Shown in pieces: positions 38,795-50,690 of a stretch of 64,000 bases of DNA (positions are counted from its first letter, which is position 1; each line of letters starts with the position of its first letter). The DNA lies in the NCBI GenBank assembly GCA_947462335.1, contig OX381718.1, positions 42,160,281 to 42,224,280 of the forward strand, written 5' to 3'. This DNA is from Harmothoe impar (lineage: Eukaryota; Annelida; Polychaeta; Phyllodocida; Polynoidae). The position numbers were made by a program, and so were the translations under genes. The notes below the pieces were generated by a model that saw only the letters and a list, made by a program, of their open reading frames with translations, did no database searches and was not told where the DNA came from.

Positions 38795-40600
38795 ATTGAA
38801 CCACTCCATTGTTTGTATTGCTTCTGGTTTAGTGGTTAAACTCTGTTGTGAAGTCTCCAACCCTTATTTCCTCATTGCAATGTGGGTACCTGGACACACA
38901 TATTATTCACAGTCTGGCATATTTTATTAAACTTTATCGCTGTTGACACCATAGCAATCTTGCTTTGAATTTTTCATTGCAAGTGATGCATGTTTAAATA
39001 AGGAGTGTTTACAACCAGCCCAGCTACACTTTGGTAGTCCAACACAACCCTGAACAGAATGGATCAATAGTTAGATATTATCTGCTGCCATACTTTACTT
39101 GCTCAGTCTATTTTTCCTTTAGCATGAACCATCTGCATAGGACACAAAATATGTCTAGCTAGAGATAATATTAGTTGGGTTTAATCAATTTACTGTAACT
39201 ATCTATTCAACATCAAGCTAGTATCATAAATTGGAGATGTCTCATTATGAAGATTTGTCGTTACTGGCTCTTCTAATCTGCAAAGAGAAACTGGTGATCC
39301 CATTTAAGGATAATTCTGAAAAACGAGTGGCAAGACCCTGTTTAGAACCTTTAGAAATTCACTAACCCCACCTGGTCCACGGATGTTTTTTCCAAATCTT
39401 TAGATACTCACTGTCTCCCCCTAGTGTGTGTTTGTTCAGGACTAAATTTTGAAAGCATTTTAATAAGTTTCCCCAAGAGAGCCTTGAACCCTCGACCCTG
39501 GAATTTAGAGGTAGTTTACCCTACTGACTGAGCTAACCAGGCAACTCATAGCATGCTTTACTGATGAGTCAATGGTTCATGACTTAAGTTTAGAATGTTC
39601 CATTCAGATGATATGTTGGATATTCATTTCCTAAGTTATCATAGAAATTATAACAATAACCCACTCTGAAATTTTGATATTTTACAGTATGGATATGTCC
39701 CTAACTTACTACTAAGTCTGGTCAGGAGTCCATACACCATTCTTAACAAATGTCATGTCATTAGGACAGACCTCTGTCATTTTCAATGTATAGATGCATG
39801 TTCTTTGGAAGGCTGCAGTATCAATATGGCTCAGTCAAGGACTTCCATATTTGTATTGAGCATTGATGATACATTGTAAATGACCTATAAGATAATTATC
39901 TCAAGGGGTTTACATACAATTTTGAGATACTAGGATTTACCCTTAAAATACCATACTGATATCCTCGACTCCTAGATCTGCCCCTTGAATATTGTGGTTA
40001 ATTCTGGCATTTTTAAACTAATGACAGGTAAATGGAGTATTACACACAAAAACAATTTTATTTATTATCACAAAAATATATTTTAGCTTAAATGACATGT
40101 TTGCTGGGCCGTGTAGGTCCACATATTATATACATTCACTAGTTAGCTGACAAAATAATTCATAACTAAATACACACACAAGAACTATTTCTCTGCTTGA
40201 AACTATAAATGTTTCATTTGATAAAGGGACCTATAAAATGTGGTCCACACTCTGGTTATCATTGATAGATTATTGGGCTCTCTATATAGAAACAATTATT
40301 GTCAAATAATATTATATAATTATGATAAAGCTAGTAAAGCTTATAGTTGTCCTTATAGTTGTCCTTATTCTTCTTTTCCATTTTACAATTACATCAGTTT
40401 GAGAACATCTGGAAGAATCTGACAATATTTATTTTATGTGATCTATTGTGGTAAATTTTCACGAATAGTAGACCAAAAAAGTACTAGAAATGTGACTGAC
40501 AGAGCTTAGTGAGAATGCTACTTTAGGGCAAGTACATCCATACAAGGCCATACACCACCTTCACACAAGGGCGGCGCTGCAATCGTTCAGTCTGTACCTG
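38795..40600. other. 5' flank of FReD copy A
   Basis: Much of 39060-40160 aligns with 63470-64000 upstream of copy B (for example CATCAAGCTAGTATCATAAATTGGAG in both), so the promoter region is part of the duplicated unit. No other exon is seen. Confidence 0.55.
39473..39544 (-). other. tRNA-like sequence (SINE head or degenerate tRNA)
   Basis: The minus strand has an A-box-like TTAGCTCAGTCAGTAGG and a B-box-like GGGTTCAAGGC at tRNA spacing. The acceptor and anticodon stems do not pair well, so it is not called as a functional tRNA. It appears absent from the matching place in the copy B flank. Confidence 0.5.
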
Positions 40601-41060
40601 TAGGTCTCAGAGAAGGAAATGCTTCTACTATATACTTTAATATAGCGGAAAACCCGATAACTGCAACCAGGACATTTAGAATTTCTGAAAATCACCATTG
40701 ACCTGAAAGATACATCCTTTCTTCAAAACATTTCCCACAAAAATTAGCTACTGACCACGGAAAATCAGAACACTGGTCTGTATCGTAAAACCACCTGAAT
40801 TTCGCCTGAATTTGCACTGAATAAATTGCATTTTCACTGACTCCCAATCTAGCCTTTGAAAAAATGGAAACTCACTGAGAATCCCTTTCCTATTATTTGA
40901 TTGAAATTGGCAGACATTCAGCAGCATGTGTGTAGGTTTTCATAATATTGGCATCATTTCCAAATTATTTATGGACCATTCAGTGCTCCTGCAGTATTCA
41001 CTTCTGACCAGAATCGTATATGACTCTCAGTTTTCTGCGGGATTACCCTCTATGAGACCT
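40601..41060. repeat. 460-bp direct repeat, left copy
   Basis: Identical by eye to 41971-42430 over all 460 bases. The unit begins TAGGTCTCAG and ends TATGAGACCT, giving inverted termini AGGTCTCA/TGAGACCT. It may be the terminal repeat of a 1.8-kb non-autonomous element. Confidence 0.88.
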
Positions 41061-41970
41061 ACTATTAGTGGGATGTGGCTTTCTATTACCTATAATTGTG
41101 ATTTCTATGACCCAATACATGTGTACAGATAGGCCCCAAAGTTTTATGTCCCTTGGGCTCCCCTATACCAAGATAACCTGATGTTTCCGGGACAAACCCA
41201 GGCCCAAAATCACCCTGATTTCCCACCTAGGGCCGAGAGGGCCCCCGGCTCCATGTTTTAGCCATTTTCATAGCAAGAAGTACCTCTAGGACCATCAAAT
41301 CCAACATGGATCTTTGCATGGAATATCTCTATGTGATACATGTGCCAATACTATAGATTTCTGTTCATAAGGTCAAAAAATTATGGAAAAATATGGAAAA
41401 ATACCTGAAAATTACCATAAAAATATACATTATTCGCACATCATGCCAGGATTGAATCTTCAGAGTATATTGAAAGGCCATTGACTCATGTTTTTCTACA
41501 TTTCTTCAAGATTTTTAAAAAGTACACTTAAGAAAAATACGGTGGTAGGGGCCCTTGTAGTAGCAAATATGCCATTTGCGGTGCCATCCTCTAACTAAAT
41601 GCTCGCCGATCATCCTTCAAAGGGTATCAATGCTTGCTTCCTGTATGCCCTTGACCGGTTACAAACTGTAGCTACTACACAATTTTGATATACCTGTGCT
41701 ATTGGGACTAAGGTAAAAAATAAATAAGACATATCAAATTACTCTGAATTACCCCCAGTGGCCATAAACTGAAACCAACTTGCGGTTCGGCCCCGGGGAC
41801 CCTCCGACAGCAATATCAATGTGAATTTCCTTCCTTTTTTTCACATTTCAAGGACCTGGTCATAAATTTTCTATGAAATTTGGCAGAAGTAATTATTCTG
41901 TACATAACCAGTGCAAAAGAAATCAATTTGAGGGGCTTTTAATTTTTCCATGGTAATAGCCCTTTTGCTT
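41061..41970. other. Segment between the 460-bp repeats
   Basis: 910 bp without an open frame of note. Neither a tRNA primer site after the left repeat nor a purine tract before the right repeat is evident, so an LTR reading is not supported from the inside. Confidence 0.5.
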
Positions 41971-42430
41971 TAGGTCTCAGAGAAGGAAATGCTTCTACTA
42001 TATACTTTAATATAGCGGAAAACCCGATAACTGCAACCAGGACATTTAGAATTTCTGAAAATCACCATTGACCTGAAAGATACATCCTTTCTTCAAAACA
42101 TTTCCCACAAAAATTAGCTACTGACCACGGAAAATCAGAACACTGGTCTGTATCGTAAAACCACCTGAATTTCGCCTGAATTTGCACTGAATAAATTGCA
42201 TTTTCACTGACTCCCAATCTAGCCTTTGAAAAAATGGAAACTCACTGAGAATCCCTTTCCTATTATTTGATTGAAATTGGCAGACATTCAGCAGCATGTG
42301 TGTAGGTTTTCATAATATTGGCATCATTTCCAAATTATTTATGGACCATTCAGTGCTCCTGCAGTATTCACTTCTGACCAGAATCGTATATGACTCTCAG
42401 TTTTCTGCGGGATTACCCTCTATGAGACCT
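41971..42430. repeat. 460-bp direct repeat, right copy
   Basis: Matches 40601-41060 base for base as far as I could compare. The flanks differ immediately at both borders (CTG/CTT before, ACT/GTA after). Confidence 0.88.
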
Positions 42431-43390
42431 GTAGTGTGGTTAGAATAAGGCACCCACGCCGGGAACAGGCTGCAGCAGCGCACGCAACTTTTGCCACTTT
42501 GACAGCGTCCTCCCGAGGCTACTGCTGTGATCTTTAAATCTAGCAGCGAACCAAGTCACTGAATCTACCATTTTCCAGCAATACGAGTTAGAATGTGGAT
42601 GGATTTTGAGGTATGTTAATGGTTTAGATTGTTTTGAACCATTAATGGTTTGAAAAACTAAATATTTTAACAGAAACAAACTTCTACCGGAGCGACAGTG
42701 GCCCCTTTTATCGCCCATGTCAACTTCGGAGCTCAAAATCTTGTATCAGCCAACACAAAGCAGCTAAAAACAACTAGTAATGTCAAGAACTTACATAAAT
42801 CCACCTGCCCATAGTGAGATTAGGGTTAGGGAGCCATAGATAATTTGTTTAAGGCTCAGATAATTCGCTGACAATGCTAAAGTATGGGCCTTTGCGTTTT
42901 CTAGAGCAGTAGCCTCGTTTCGGGAGTAGCTCCAAGTGGTAAAGGTGCTTAAATCTCATTTTCAATATAATTTGAGCAATATTTAAGGCAAAAATCATGA
43001 AAAATGCCAAACAATGTTGTTTTTTGGCTGAAAAATGATTTTGCCCAATTTTTCATGCTGAAAAAGATAGTACCAAAAGTTTAGGTCTATTTTGATGCAT
43101 TATGGCCTAAATATAAGTTCCAATGGCAACATATACACCAAAATAAGGTAAATTAAATTTGAAATAGGGCTTTATCTCCCTTATTGGAACACATAGAGCG
43201 ATTTAGGGTAATTTACTTTCTGGTCATTTGATACTGTTCATTTTGTCATAGATGTACTTCTAATTAGAATATTTACAAAATTCTTTCAGTTTCTGAAAGG
43301 TTAGGCCATCCCCTACATCTTAATATTCCATTTAAATTTCATCTGAAACAATCTGGTTTTGGGAGAGGTGCCTTTATTTGGAACGTGGTA
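42431..43390. other. 3' flank of FReD copy B
   Basis: 42960-43390 aligns with the copy A flank (30520-31440). A minus-strand open frame at 42440-42736 has no recognisable features. Confidence 0.45.
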
Positions 43391-43814
43391 AAGGAAGATT
43401 TAACAGATTAAGCTGGTTGTTTCCTCTTCACCATGATAGCAGTGTAGGACATTGAGTGAAAAAATCCCTTCCATGATTCCCAATTTAAGCCTTCACCAAA
43501 TTCTGTATTTCCATATTCTCCATTCAGGTTGGAGTAATGGCAATCCTTCGACCACCAAGCACCCTTGAACCTGACCGCACAGTTCTCTTCCCACTGATCA
43601 TTGTCTCGATCTATTGTGGTGAACGCAGAACCGTCTGCACGTCGATTCATGGAATCTCCTATTGACAAAGAAAGTAAGATAGTCAATAGAATTGATATTT
43701 TCTCTTTATAAGTGTTATCCTGACAGAAAATATAAAGTAAGGTTAAACTCAAAAGTAATATGCAGCTGTTTGACAGTAAAGGTAGTTATCATACATTTTT
43801 ATCATTATGGGTTG

Positions 43815-44485
43815 GCCGTGACTATTGACAGTTTGAATTGTCAATAACAGAATAAAACTGTCAATACCAGGATAGAATTCTCTCATTGACAGTTTGAACT
43901 GTCAATAACAGAAAAATATTCTGTTATTGACAGTTCCATTTCTGGAACTGTCAATAAGATGATTCAATGCTTGTATTATTTACAGTTCTTTACCATATCA
44001 TTGGGAAGTACTTTTTCTTTTTACTGCAAATCCGATTTTGACTGCAAATCCGATTTTAATTGCAAATCCGAGTTTTTACTGCAAATCTGATTTTGACTAC
44101 AAACCCAATTTTGACTTCAAACCAATTTTGACAATTTTGACTCCCGGACCGATTTTGCCGCTTCTTACTAAAAATCCAATTAGACGATTTTGACTCCCGG
44201 ACCGATTTTGACGCTTTTGACTATAAATCCAATTTGACTGGATTTTGACTGGATTTCGACTCGATTTTGACTCCAAACCAATTTTGACTCCAAAACTGAT
44301 TTTGACTCCAAAACTGATTTTGACTTCAAGGTCAGTGGGAACTGTCGATAAGACAGAAATCTTCCACTATTGACAGTTTGCATAAGGAACTGTCAATAAC
44401 AGGATTACTTTCCACTATTGACACTGTGAACTGTCAATAATGGAGATATTTTTCACTATTGACAGTTTGAACTGTCAATAGCGTT
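43815..44485. mobile_element. Inverted-repeat element in FReD copy B intron 5
   Basis: Clusters of palindromic TTGACAGTTTGAACTGTCAA lie at both ends (about 43822-43960 and 44340-44485). Between them is a degenerate tandem repeat of about 16-18 bp with cores TGCAAATCCGATTTTGAC and CCAAAACTGATTTTGAC. Copy A intron 5 is about 650 bp shorter and lacks it, so it is a B-specific insertion. Confidence 0.7.
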
Positions 44486-46981
44486 TTTGTTATGGGCCGG
44501 AAAGTGCTTCAATACGTTGTGCCCTTTTGATGTGATGATCTATGAATACAGCCCTAGTTCGTATTTCATCACTGCCAATACGTCCGACAGATGCTTGAAT
44601 ATCCCCATCCATCAAGTGTTCCTATTTTACAAAAAGACAGATGGGGACAGATAAAGTATCCGTCAGATATATCATCTCAAAAGGAATATCCTCTTCAGGT
44701 TGATATCTGAATTTCAGGTCTTAGATGATTTCATCAAATTAATATTTTCAGAAGAGATAAGAAATGAACTTGCCTGGAACAGCGGCACCAGAGTACCCTC
44801 CAATGTGGAGTTTGTAATTTTGGTCTTCTCCGTAAATCCAAAACTCATTATAAATGCCAAAGGCCCATTCTCCATCTGAGCTCCCTAAGTGGAACAGGAC
44901 TTGCTGGTCATGGTCCTTAGTTAGGAGGTGGATGTTGTCATTGCCAAGCCAGTGTTCTTCTGTTAATTCTCCAAAGCCTGCTTTAAACTCATCCCAGTTC
45001 CTGTAGAAGTCGACTCGTCCATCCTGTCTCCTCTGGAACACCTGGACATAGGTTGATAAAGAAGGCAGGGATGAGAAGATAATATTATGAAAAAGATGTG
45101 GACAACTTTATCAAGGGTCAACTATTAAGGATAAATTGGTGGCTGAACCCTGTGGACATGTTTAGAATCTAAAGAACCTAACAAGTTCCCCTGACGTACA
45201 TTTTTTCAGAATTGTTAGAATCTAGAAACTTAACTCTAACTTCCCTTGGCATGTGAAAAGGAGTAACATGTCCCCAACCTATGACTAGCTCTGGTGATGA
45301 GTCCATAACCCTTTCTGAACAAAATGGTGTGTCATAAAGACAACTAACTGTCGTTTTCAATGTAAAGATCCATATTTTGTGGAGAACTGTGCATTTTCAA
45401 TATGGGACAGTCAGTCACTCCCATACCTGGTATAGGTTGTACCCGTTATAGATACTCCCAATCAACCCTAACACATGGCACCTACCGTCCAGCCTCCACC
45501 CTCTAACTGCAGCTCACAGTACACCTCCAGCTCTGTGCTGCCATCTGGTGAGATGGTGTACACTCCTGATGTTACCATACCTTTGTTCAAGGCATCCAGA
45601 CAATCAGTGAAATCTTCTGTATAATTTAAAACAATAATGATAATAGTGATTTAAGGTCCATCCGTTTTTTTTACATTGATTCAGCCCAATAATGTATAAA
45701 TTTCTTGAAACCTATATGCCAGAGTAAACATATGTAAACATACATTCTATCTCTATCTAGATAGAAGATAGAAAAAAAATTCAATTCAAAAACTACGCAC
45801 CCTTTTCACGTAAAAAGGTTTGAATGCACTATCAATCGAATCTGTTTGATAGAAATAGAAGATCCTTAGTGCACCATTTGCAGATCATTCTATGGTTTCA
45901 TCTTGGATATGGGGAATAGCCTCAACTTGAAACCAAGGATTCTATGCAGCAGATGTTTAGGATCGTGTATATGTTTAAATTGGCTTAATACACTTAGACA
46001 TACCCGGTACAAAGTATCTTTCTTCATATGGACAGATGGTGTTTGTGGTGCCCTCAGTGACAGTAAACCTCCGCACAATATTTGGTGGCTCGCCGGTCCA
46101 GTCAGTCCACTGCCAGTCTGTTAGAGATGATACACCAGGGGGTTAACACATAGGGTAACTTGACCTAAACTCAACCAGTATACCTTGAGATATCCACCTG
46201 TCTACATGAAAAACCCTCTTTTTGTGATAACAGTACACAGGGAAAATCTCACCACGCACACTTATCAGATGGTAGACTAGAACATTACTAGAATTGTGAG
46301 TGGGATACACTCGGTGATTATGCCACTTCACACGTTATGGAGAAGATATTTTGCATAAATAACTACATAATTGAGGTGGACATCACAAGGTACCAGTTGA
46401 GTGTAGGTGGAGAAACCCTAGAGGTGAACAATAATCCATGAGTGGTACTTTGTGCAAAACGTACAGTGAGTAGAGAAATAGGAGGTGTTCAAAGCTCTAT
46501 ATTTATTTCAAAATCCAGTTCATAGTCATGTGGATGATATCAGTATATCAGTATATGTTTCTGATGCTATATTTCCCCATCAAATGTGTCTAGCCATAAA
46601 TTGCAGACACTATTTTTTCAAAATGTACTGACAACCCCGGTAACAGTCACGTGTGTCCAATTAAAAATTGGTACAGGGAAAATATCAATTGGAAGATGAG
46701 AAGGGCTACATCTAATCAAACATCACTTTAAAAAATTGACATTATGACAGATTAAAAATCGACATTCAAGTCAGGTTTCTCTATGATAGCAAAATGATGT
46801 TTTGCCCCGGACTTGAATATGATTTGTGTATTTAAACCTTTAAAAGTGTGGTCCATTTCCCCTTTCATACATAATAAGATTAGTATGATTCAGCGGTTTT
46901 ACCTTGGGGCGGGTTGCATTTTAGGTGCACAGAAACACAGTCAGCCTCTCCTGCCTCCATTCGGGCAGCACAGATCTTATT

Positions 46982-46985
46982 CATT
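46982..46985. other. Target-site duplication, left (CATT)
   Basis: CATT precedes the 5' LTR and recurs at 61961-61964 after the 3' LTR. The copy A exon 2 shows the uninterrupted site (TTATTCATCGATACTTGC). Confidence 0.85.
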
Positions 46986-47763
46986 TGTAGTGGGTCGCCG
47001 CTGTACTATTTCTAGGGAACCAGTTGGAGTTATATTTGGTATATGTGTTGTCGTGTATCCAGGCCGCACTCCTGTCTACTGCCGAGTATAAGGTTATATA
47101 AGCCCACCTGAGGAATGGTGGAGCGCGGCCTGGTTATGTGCATTGAGCCGTGACCGCCACGTGTCACCCGACATATCTCGGGTACAGTGTCGGCTCGGAT
47201 GCACCGGCGCGTGGTTACCCGGAGTTCCTCGGGAACTCAAGTGTTTACGAGTAATGGAGAGAATTACATAACGACCAGTACATAAGACCTGGAGTTCTGC
47301 TAATCGAGGACCCAGTCTTGCTGCGCACTTCGGCCAGCTTGGCTGCTCCACAACAGAGCTTCCCCGAACTCTGTTGTACCTTTTAGGCCTAGTCCTGTCG
47401 CTGCTTCCACCTTGGTCACCCTGCGTCTTTCTCTGTTCTACCCTCTGGGGGAACTAGAGGAGATAGACGCACTGGTGTACAACTCCGGGTACAGAACTCC
47501 CTACGGGGGAGTCTGTCCCAAGAGGAGTTAACCAAGATGGAAGAGAGCATTGGAACTCGGGAACTATGTACTAGACCGTGAGCGTATACCTCCTGTATGT
47601 TCATATGACCACTGGTGTTCAGAAGCCTATTTGATTATTGCTATCCGTCTGTATGATTACGAGCCGTATGTCAGAATGAATAAAGTGTAATTTCTGAACA
47701 ACCTATTTTCGAATCTGGAGTTTTTCATAGCAGATGTCTATCTTAGGATAGCCAACAGCTACA
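46986..47763 (+). repeat. 5' LTR
   Basis: Starts TG and ends CA. The likely TATA box is TTATATAAG at 47094-47102; the polyadenylation signal AATAAA is at 47679-47684. The transcribed part is rich in hairpins: GAGTTCC/GGAACTC with a 3-nt loop (47222-47238), ACAACAGAG/CTCTGTTGT (47350-47377) and ACCCGA/TCGGGT near 47167-47185. Short minus-strand frames inside are chance. Confidence 0.95.
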
Positions 47764-47764
47764 C

Positions 47765-47776
47765 TGGTGCCGTGAC
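47765..47776 (+). promoter_or_regulatory. Primer binding site, tRNA-His
   Basis: TGGTGCCGTGAC is complementary to the 3' end of animal tRNA-His with its CCA tail (GTCACGGCACCA, from memory). It starts one base after the 5' LTR. Confidence 0.75.
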
Positions 47777-47784
47777 CACTTTGG

Positions 47785-47790
47785 GTAAGT
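47785..47790 (+). promoter_or_regulatory. Candidate splice donor in the leader
   Basis: GG|GTAAGT is a near-perfect 5' splice site eight bases after the primer site and upstream of the gag ATG. With the acceptor at 55830 it would remove gag and pol and bring ORF3 close to the cap. Confidence 0.5.
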
Positions 47791-47846
47791 ATTGATTTAC
47801 ATTTTTTTGTTATTTTTCTTTCTGAAATTGAGAGGTAAGCTCTTAT

Positions 47847-50690
47847 ATGTTTGAACCAGAATTGGTAGGTTTCAAGGATAGCTATTACAGGTTGCTTTTG
47901 TGTGGTGAAGATATGTCAGATACAGAGGTACCTCCCCCGTCGGTTACTAACCAAGGGGAGGGGATGCGTCCTAGATTACGATCTAGGGTGAGGTTTGATG
48001 CTAGGCAGAAGGTGCATACGTTCAATCAGAGTAGGGAAATTGGACATGGAGGGGAAGATAGTGCCCATGAAGTGAGATCTGAGGATTCACTAGGGGACCC
48101 TCCAGCGAAACGTCCAGCTCTGGAGCCAGATAGGGAAATGGTAGGCCGGGTCCGGGAGCTGCTTGGACCGGTAACCATAGAAGATATTGGAGAGGATAGT
48201 GACTCTAGTATACCTAGTCTGGAGGGTACAGTAGATGTACCAGTGAGATGGGAACTTAGACCGGTACCCACTGTGGAAGCAGTGGAGGGGACTAGAGTAG
48301 TGGTCCCGGTCGGTCAGGAAGGAGTTGAGGTAGTCAAAAGGGACGACCTAAAGGAAACTCCTGAGGAAGGGGAAGAGACAGCTGAGGTGATCTCCAGGGG
48401 AGATAAGCTGTTCCCAGATCCTTTTAGGCTGACGATACCGGGTCTAGAAGTTCCACCTTATGAACCCAGGGAGAGGTTGAGCCTGGATGACATAAGGACG
48501 CTCAGATTGAGAAATGAGCATGAGCATATGAAAGAAGGGATAAGACTAGAGGAGGAATCCCTTAGAAAGCTGAAGGAGGAAAGGGAAGCTTTCGAAAAGA
48601 GTTTTTTGGCAAAGAGGTCGGGAAACATTGGGGAACATGCAGCTCAGATAAAACATCTGGAACAAATTTCAGTCAATGTAGGTCTACTTGAGGGAACTGA
48701 AGTCAGATTGAAGTCTGAAACAGAAAAGCTAGTGGTGCGGAATAAAGAAATTAGTTCCGAGATACTGGCAAGACAGTTACAAGTAGCGGAGTATGATGAG
48801 TTGTTGAAGAAACAGGATAGTAAGTTAGGAGAGTTGGAAGCACTAGCTCAACAAGCTGAGAATCACATGGTAAAGAAACTGGAACCAGAAGTGACTAAGG
48901 TACAAAGGGACTCAGTGGGGACAGCACAAGAAGTGTCTAAAGATGAGACCTTTGTGACTGCCGACGATCCCTCAGTTTTTATAGTCAATACAGTGGAAGA
49001 GGTGGTGAAACCACCTGCCACTGAGGATCTAGATGGTTCCATGGTGATACATACAGCTGACATGTTATCCAGTGTGAGTGGACACTCATCCATGCATGGC
49101 AGTAAGTTTGATAAGAATGAGGAGTTCATGTTGGAACTGTGTGGTAGAGTTGAAAAGCTGTTTCAGGAGAAGTTAGATTGCTTTCTTGAGGAAACAGAGT
49201 CAGTGAGTGTGGAGAATGACACCAAGGGAGTAAAAGGAGACGTTCCGGTAGCCCAGGCTGCAGGGAATAAGCCTCCTGTGGGACCAGGTAACACTGCTCC
49301 AGCTCCAGGTGCTCATTCTACTCCAGCTCCGGGAACAAGGCAGGTTCCTACAGGTCCGGTAAACGTGTCTACAGTGGGTAGACCAGGTTTGCCCAAGGGG
49401 GTAAACATGAATGCTCGGCCGCCAGGTCAAGGGAATCTGGCAGGGCCTAACACCTCCTATGGGGGGTGGAGTAATGTTGGCCCGGATAACTGTTATGGGA
49501 ACGCAAGACCGATGTTCAATTTACCACCTCCCCCATTGCCTGGCAGTCATGTAACTCCAGGAAGCATGAATACACCAAGGACAGGAGGTACTATTCAAAG
49601 TGGGACACCCTACCAACATAGGGCAAATATGTCTATGGAGGATGAGATAGTGTTCCAAAACAATCCAGCAATTAGAAGATTGGGGATTGATGCGGTACCG
49701 AACGACGTGGGGAACTTTAAAGCAGTGGACTATGCTTTAAGTCAGACTGATATACCGTTAAGAACGGGGATGACACCTGTGAGAAAGCAGGCTATCAAGA
49801 TGAAGCAGTATGATGGCACAGTTCCATGGAGAAAATGGTTCACACGATTTTCAGCAGATATGAGACATAATGGTTGGGAGGGCGATGAATGCCTTGCAGC
49901 TTTGTCATGGTGTCTGCGGGATGGTCCTGGTGATCCCGCTCTAACAAGCTTTGAGTTAAGCGGGGGTAGAACGTACAAGGGATTAGTGGAAACAGCTTCT
50001 TGGGCTTTAGGTTCCACATCCGGTGCGGATCCCGCGTCTGAGCTAGAGGCAAGAGTTCAGAAGCCCGGTGAAGGGCACAGACAGTTTGGAATGGCTCTCA
50101 GAGTGCTAGCAGCAGAAGCATTTGCATCTATGAGTCCAAGTGATCCATGGCTGGTAAGGAAATTGTCCAGCCTGTATATAGATGGACTTAAGGACGAAAG
50201 ATTGTCGAGCGAGATTGCTTCACAGTGGAAGACCACTATGTCACTAGCAGATATCTTCGAGCTTACGGAAGATGCTCTGAGAAAGAGGAAGCTGTTGAAA
50301 ACTGTAGAGGCAGCCCCTGTAGCAGTAATAGAAATGCCCGTAGAAGAGGTTGAACTGGCTGCAGAGGGAGTGCAAGAGGTGGCAGCAATAGATCCTAAAT
50401 GGAAGGGCCGTCGTTCTTTTTATGTAAGACGAAGGATTCCAGGATCAGACGCTCAGGCGCCAGAGGAGGGTGCATTGAAGACCATGATCGGAAAAGTCAT
50501 GGAGGAGCGTAGTAAGGCTGAGAAGGCTGAGAAGGTCGCATCTCGTGGTCGCGGTAAGGGGAAACCCAACAAAGACACGAAATGTTATAATTGTGGGAAG
50601 AAGGGTCACTTTGCAAGGACATGTTGGTCCAAGGATACTAAGAATGTATCATCGGTCGAGAACCAAAGCCCACCACCGACGGAAAACTAA
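47847..50690 (+). CDS. Gag polyprotein of the LTR element
   Basis: 947 residues if the first ATG is used; the ATG at 47913 (residue 23) has a better context. Order of parts: an acidic N-terminal region, a coiled coil (about 225-360), a Ser/Thr/Val-rich stretch, a Pro/Gly-rich stretch (about 480-620), then a capsid-like region (about 655-820) with WRKWFTRF and DPWLVRKLSSLYIDGL, as in retrotransposon gag proteins. A basic tail carries one CCHC zinc knuckle, C913-C916-H921-C926 (CYNCGKKGHFARTC), which binds RNA. It is roughly twice the length of many gypsy Gags owing to the N-terminal half. It ends in TAA just before the pseudoknot, so most ribosomes should release Gag alone. Confidence 0.93.
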   Translation: MFEPELVGFKDSYYRLLLCGEDMSDTEVPPPSVTNQGEGMRPRLRSRVRFDARQKVHTFNQSREIGHGGEDSAHEVRSEDSLGDPPAKRPALEPDREMVGRVRELLGPVTIEDIGEDSDSSIPSLEGTVDVPVRWELRPVPTVEAVEGTRVVVPVGQEGVEVVKRDDLKETPEEGEETAEVISRGDKLFPDPFRLTIPGLEVPPYEPRERLSLDDIRTLRLRNEHEHMKEGIRLEEESLRKLKEEREAFEKSFLAKRSGNIGEHAAQIKHLEQISVNVGLLEGTEVRLKSETEKLVVRNKEISSEILARQLQVAEYDELLKKQDSKLGELEALAQQAENHMVKKLEPEVTKVQRDSVGTAQEVSKDETFVTADDPSVFIVNTVEEVVKPPATEDLDGSMVIHTADMLSSVSGHSSMHGSKFDKNEEFMLELCGRVEKLFQEKLDCFLEETESVSVENDTKGVKGDVPVAQAAGNKPPVGPGNTAPAPGAHSTPAPGTRQVPTGPVNVSTVGRPGLPKGVNMNARPPGQGNLAGPNTSYGGWSNVGPDNCYGNARPMFNLPPPPLPGSHVTPGSMNTPRTGGTIQSGTPYQHRANMSMEDEIVFQNNPAIRRLGIDAVPNDVGNFKAVDYALSQTDIPLRTGMTPVRKQAIKMKQYDGTVPWRKWFTRFSADMRHNGWEGDECLAALSWCLRDGPGDPALTSFELSGGRTYKGLVETASWALGSTSGADPASELEARVQKPGEGHRQFGMALRVLAAEAFASMSPSDPWLVRKLSSLYIDGLKDERLSSEIASQWKTTMSLADIFELTEDALRKRKLLKTVEAAPVAVIEMPVEEVELAAEGVQEVAAIDPKWKGRRSFYVRRRIPGSDAQAPEEGALKTMIGKVMEERSKAEKAEKVASRGRGKGKPNKDTKCYNCGKKGHFARTCWSKDTKNVSSVENQSPPPTEN

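Noticed and set aside
39473..39544. Functional tRNA gene
   Set aside because: Internal boxes are present, but acceptor and anticodon stems do not pair well.
42440..42736. 98-residue minus-strand frame beside the 460-bp repeat
   Set aside because: No motif, no splice context and no match in the duplicated copy A flank.
47094..47604. Short minus-strand frames in the LTRs (also at 61291-61801)
   Set aside because: They recur only because the LTRs are identical and show no coding character.
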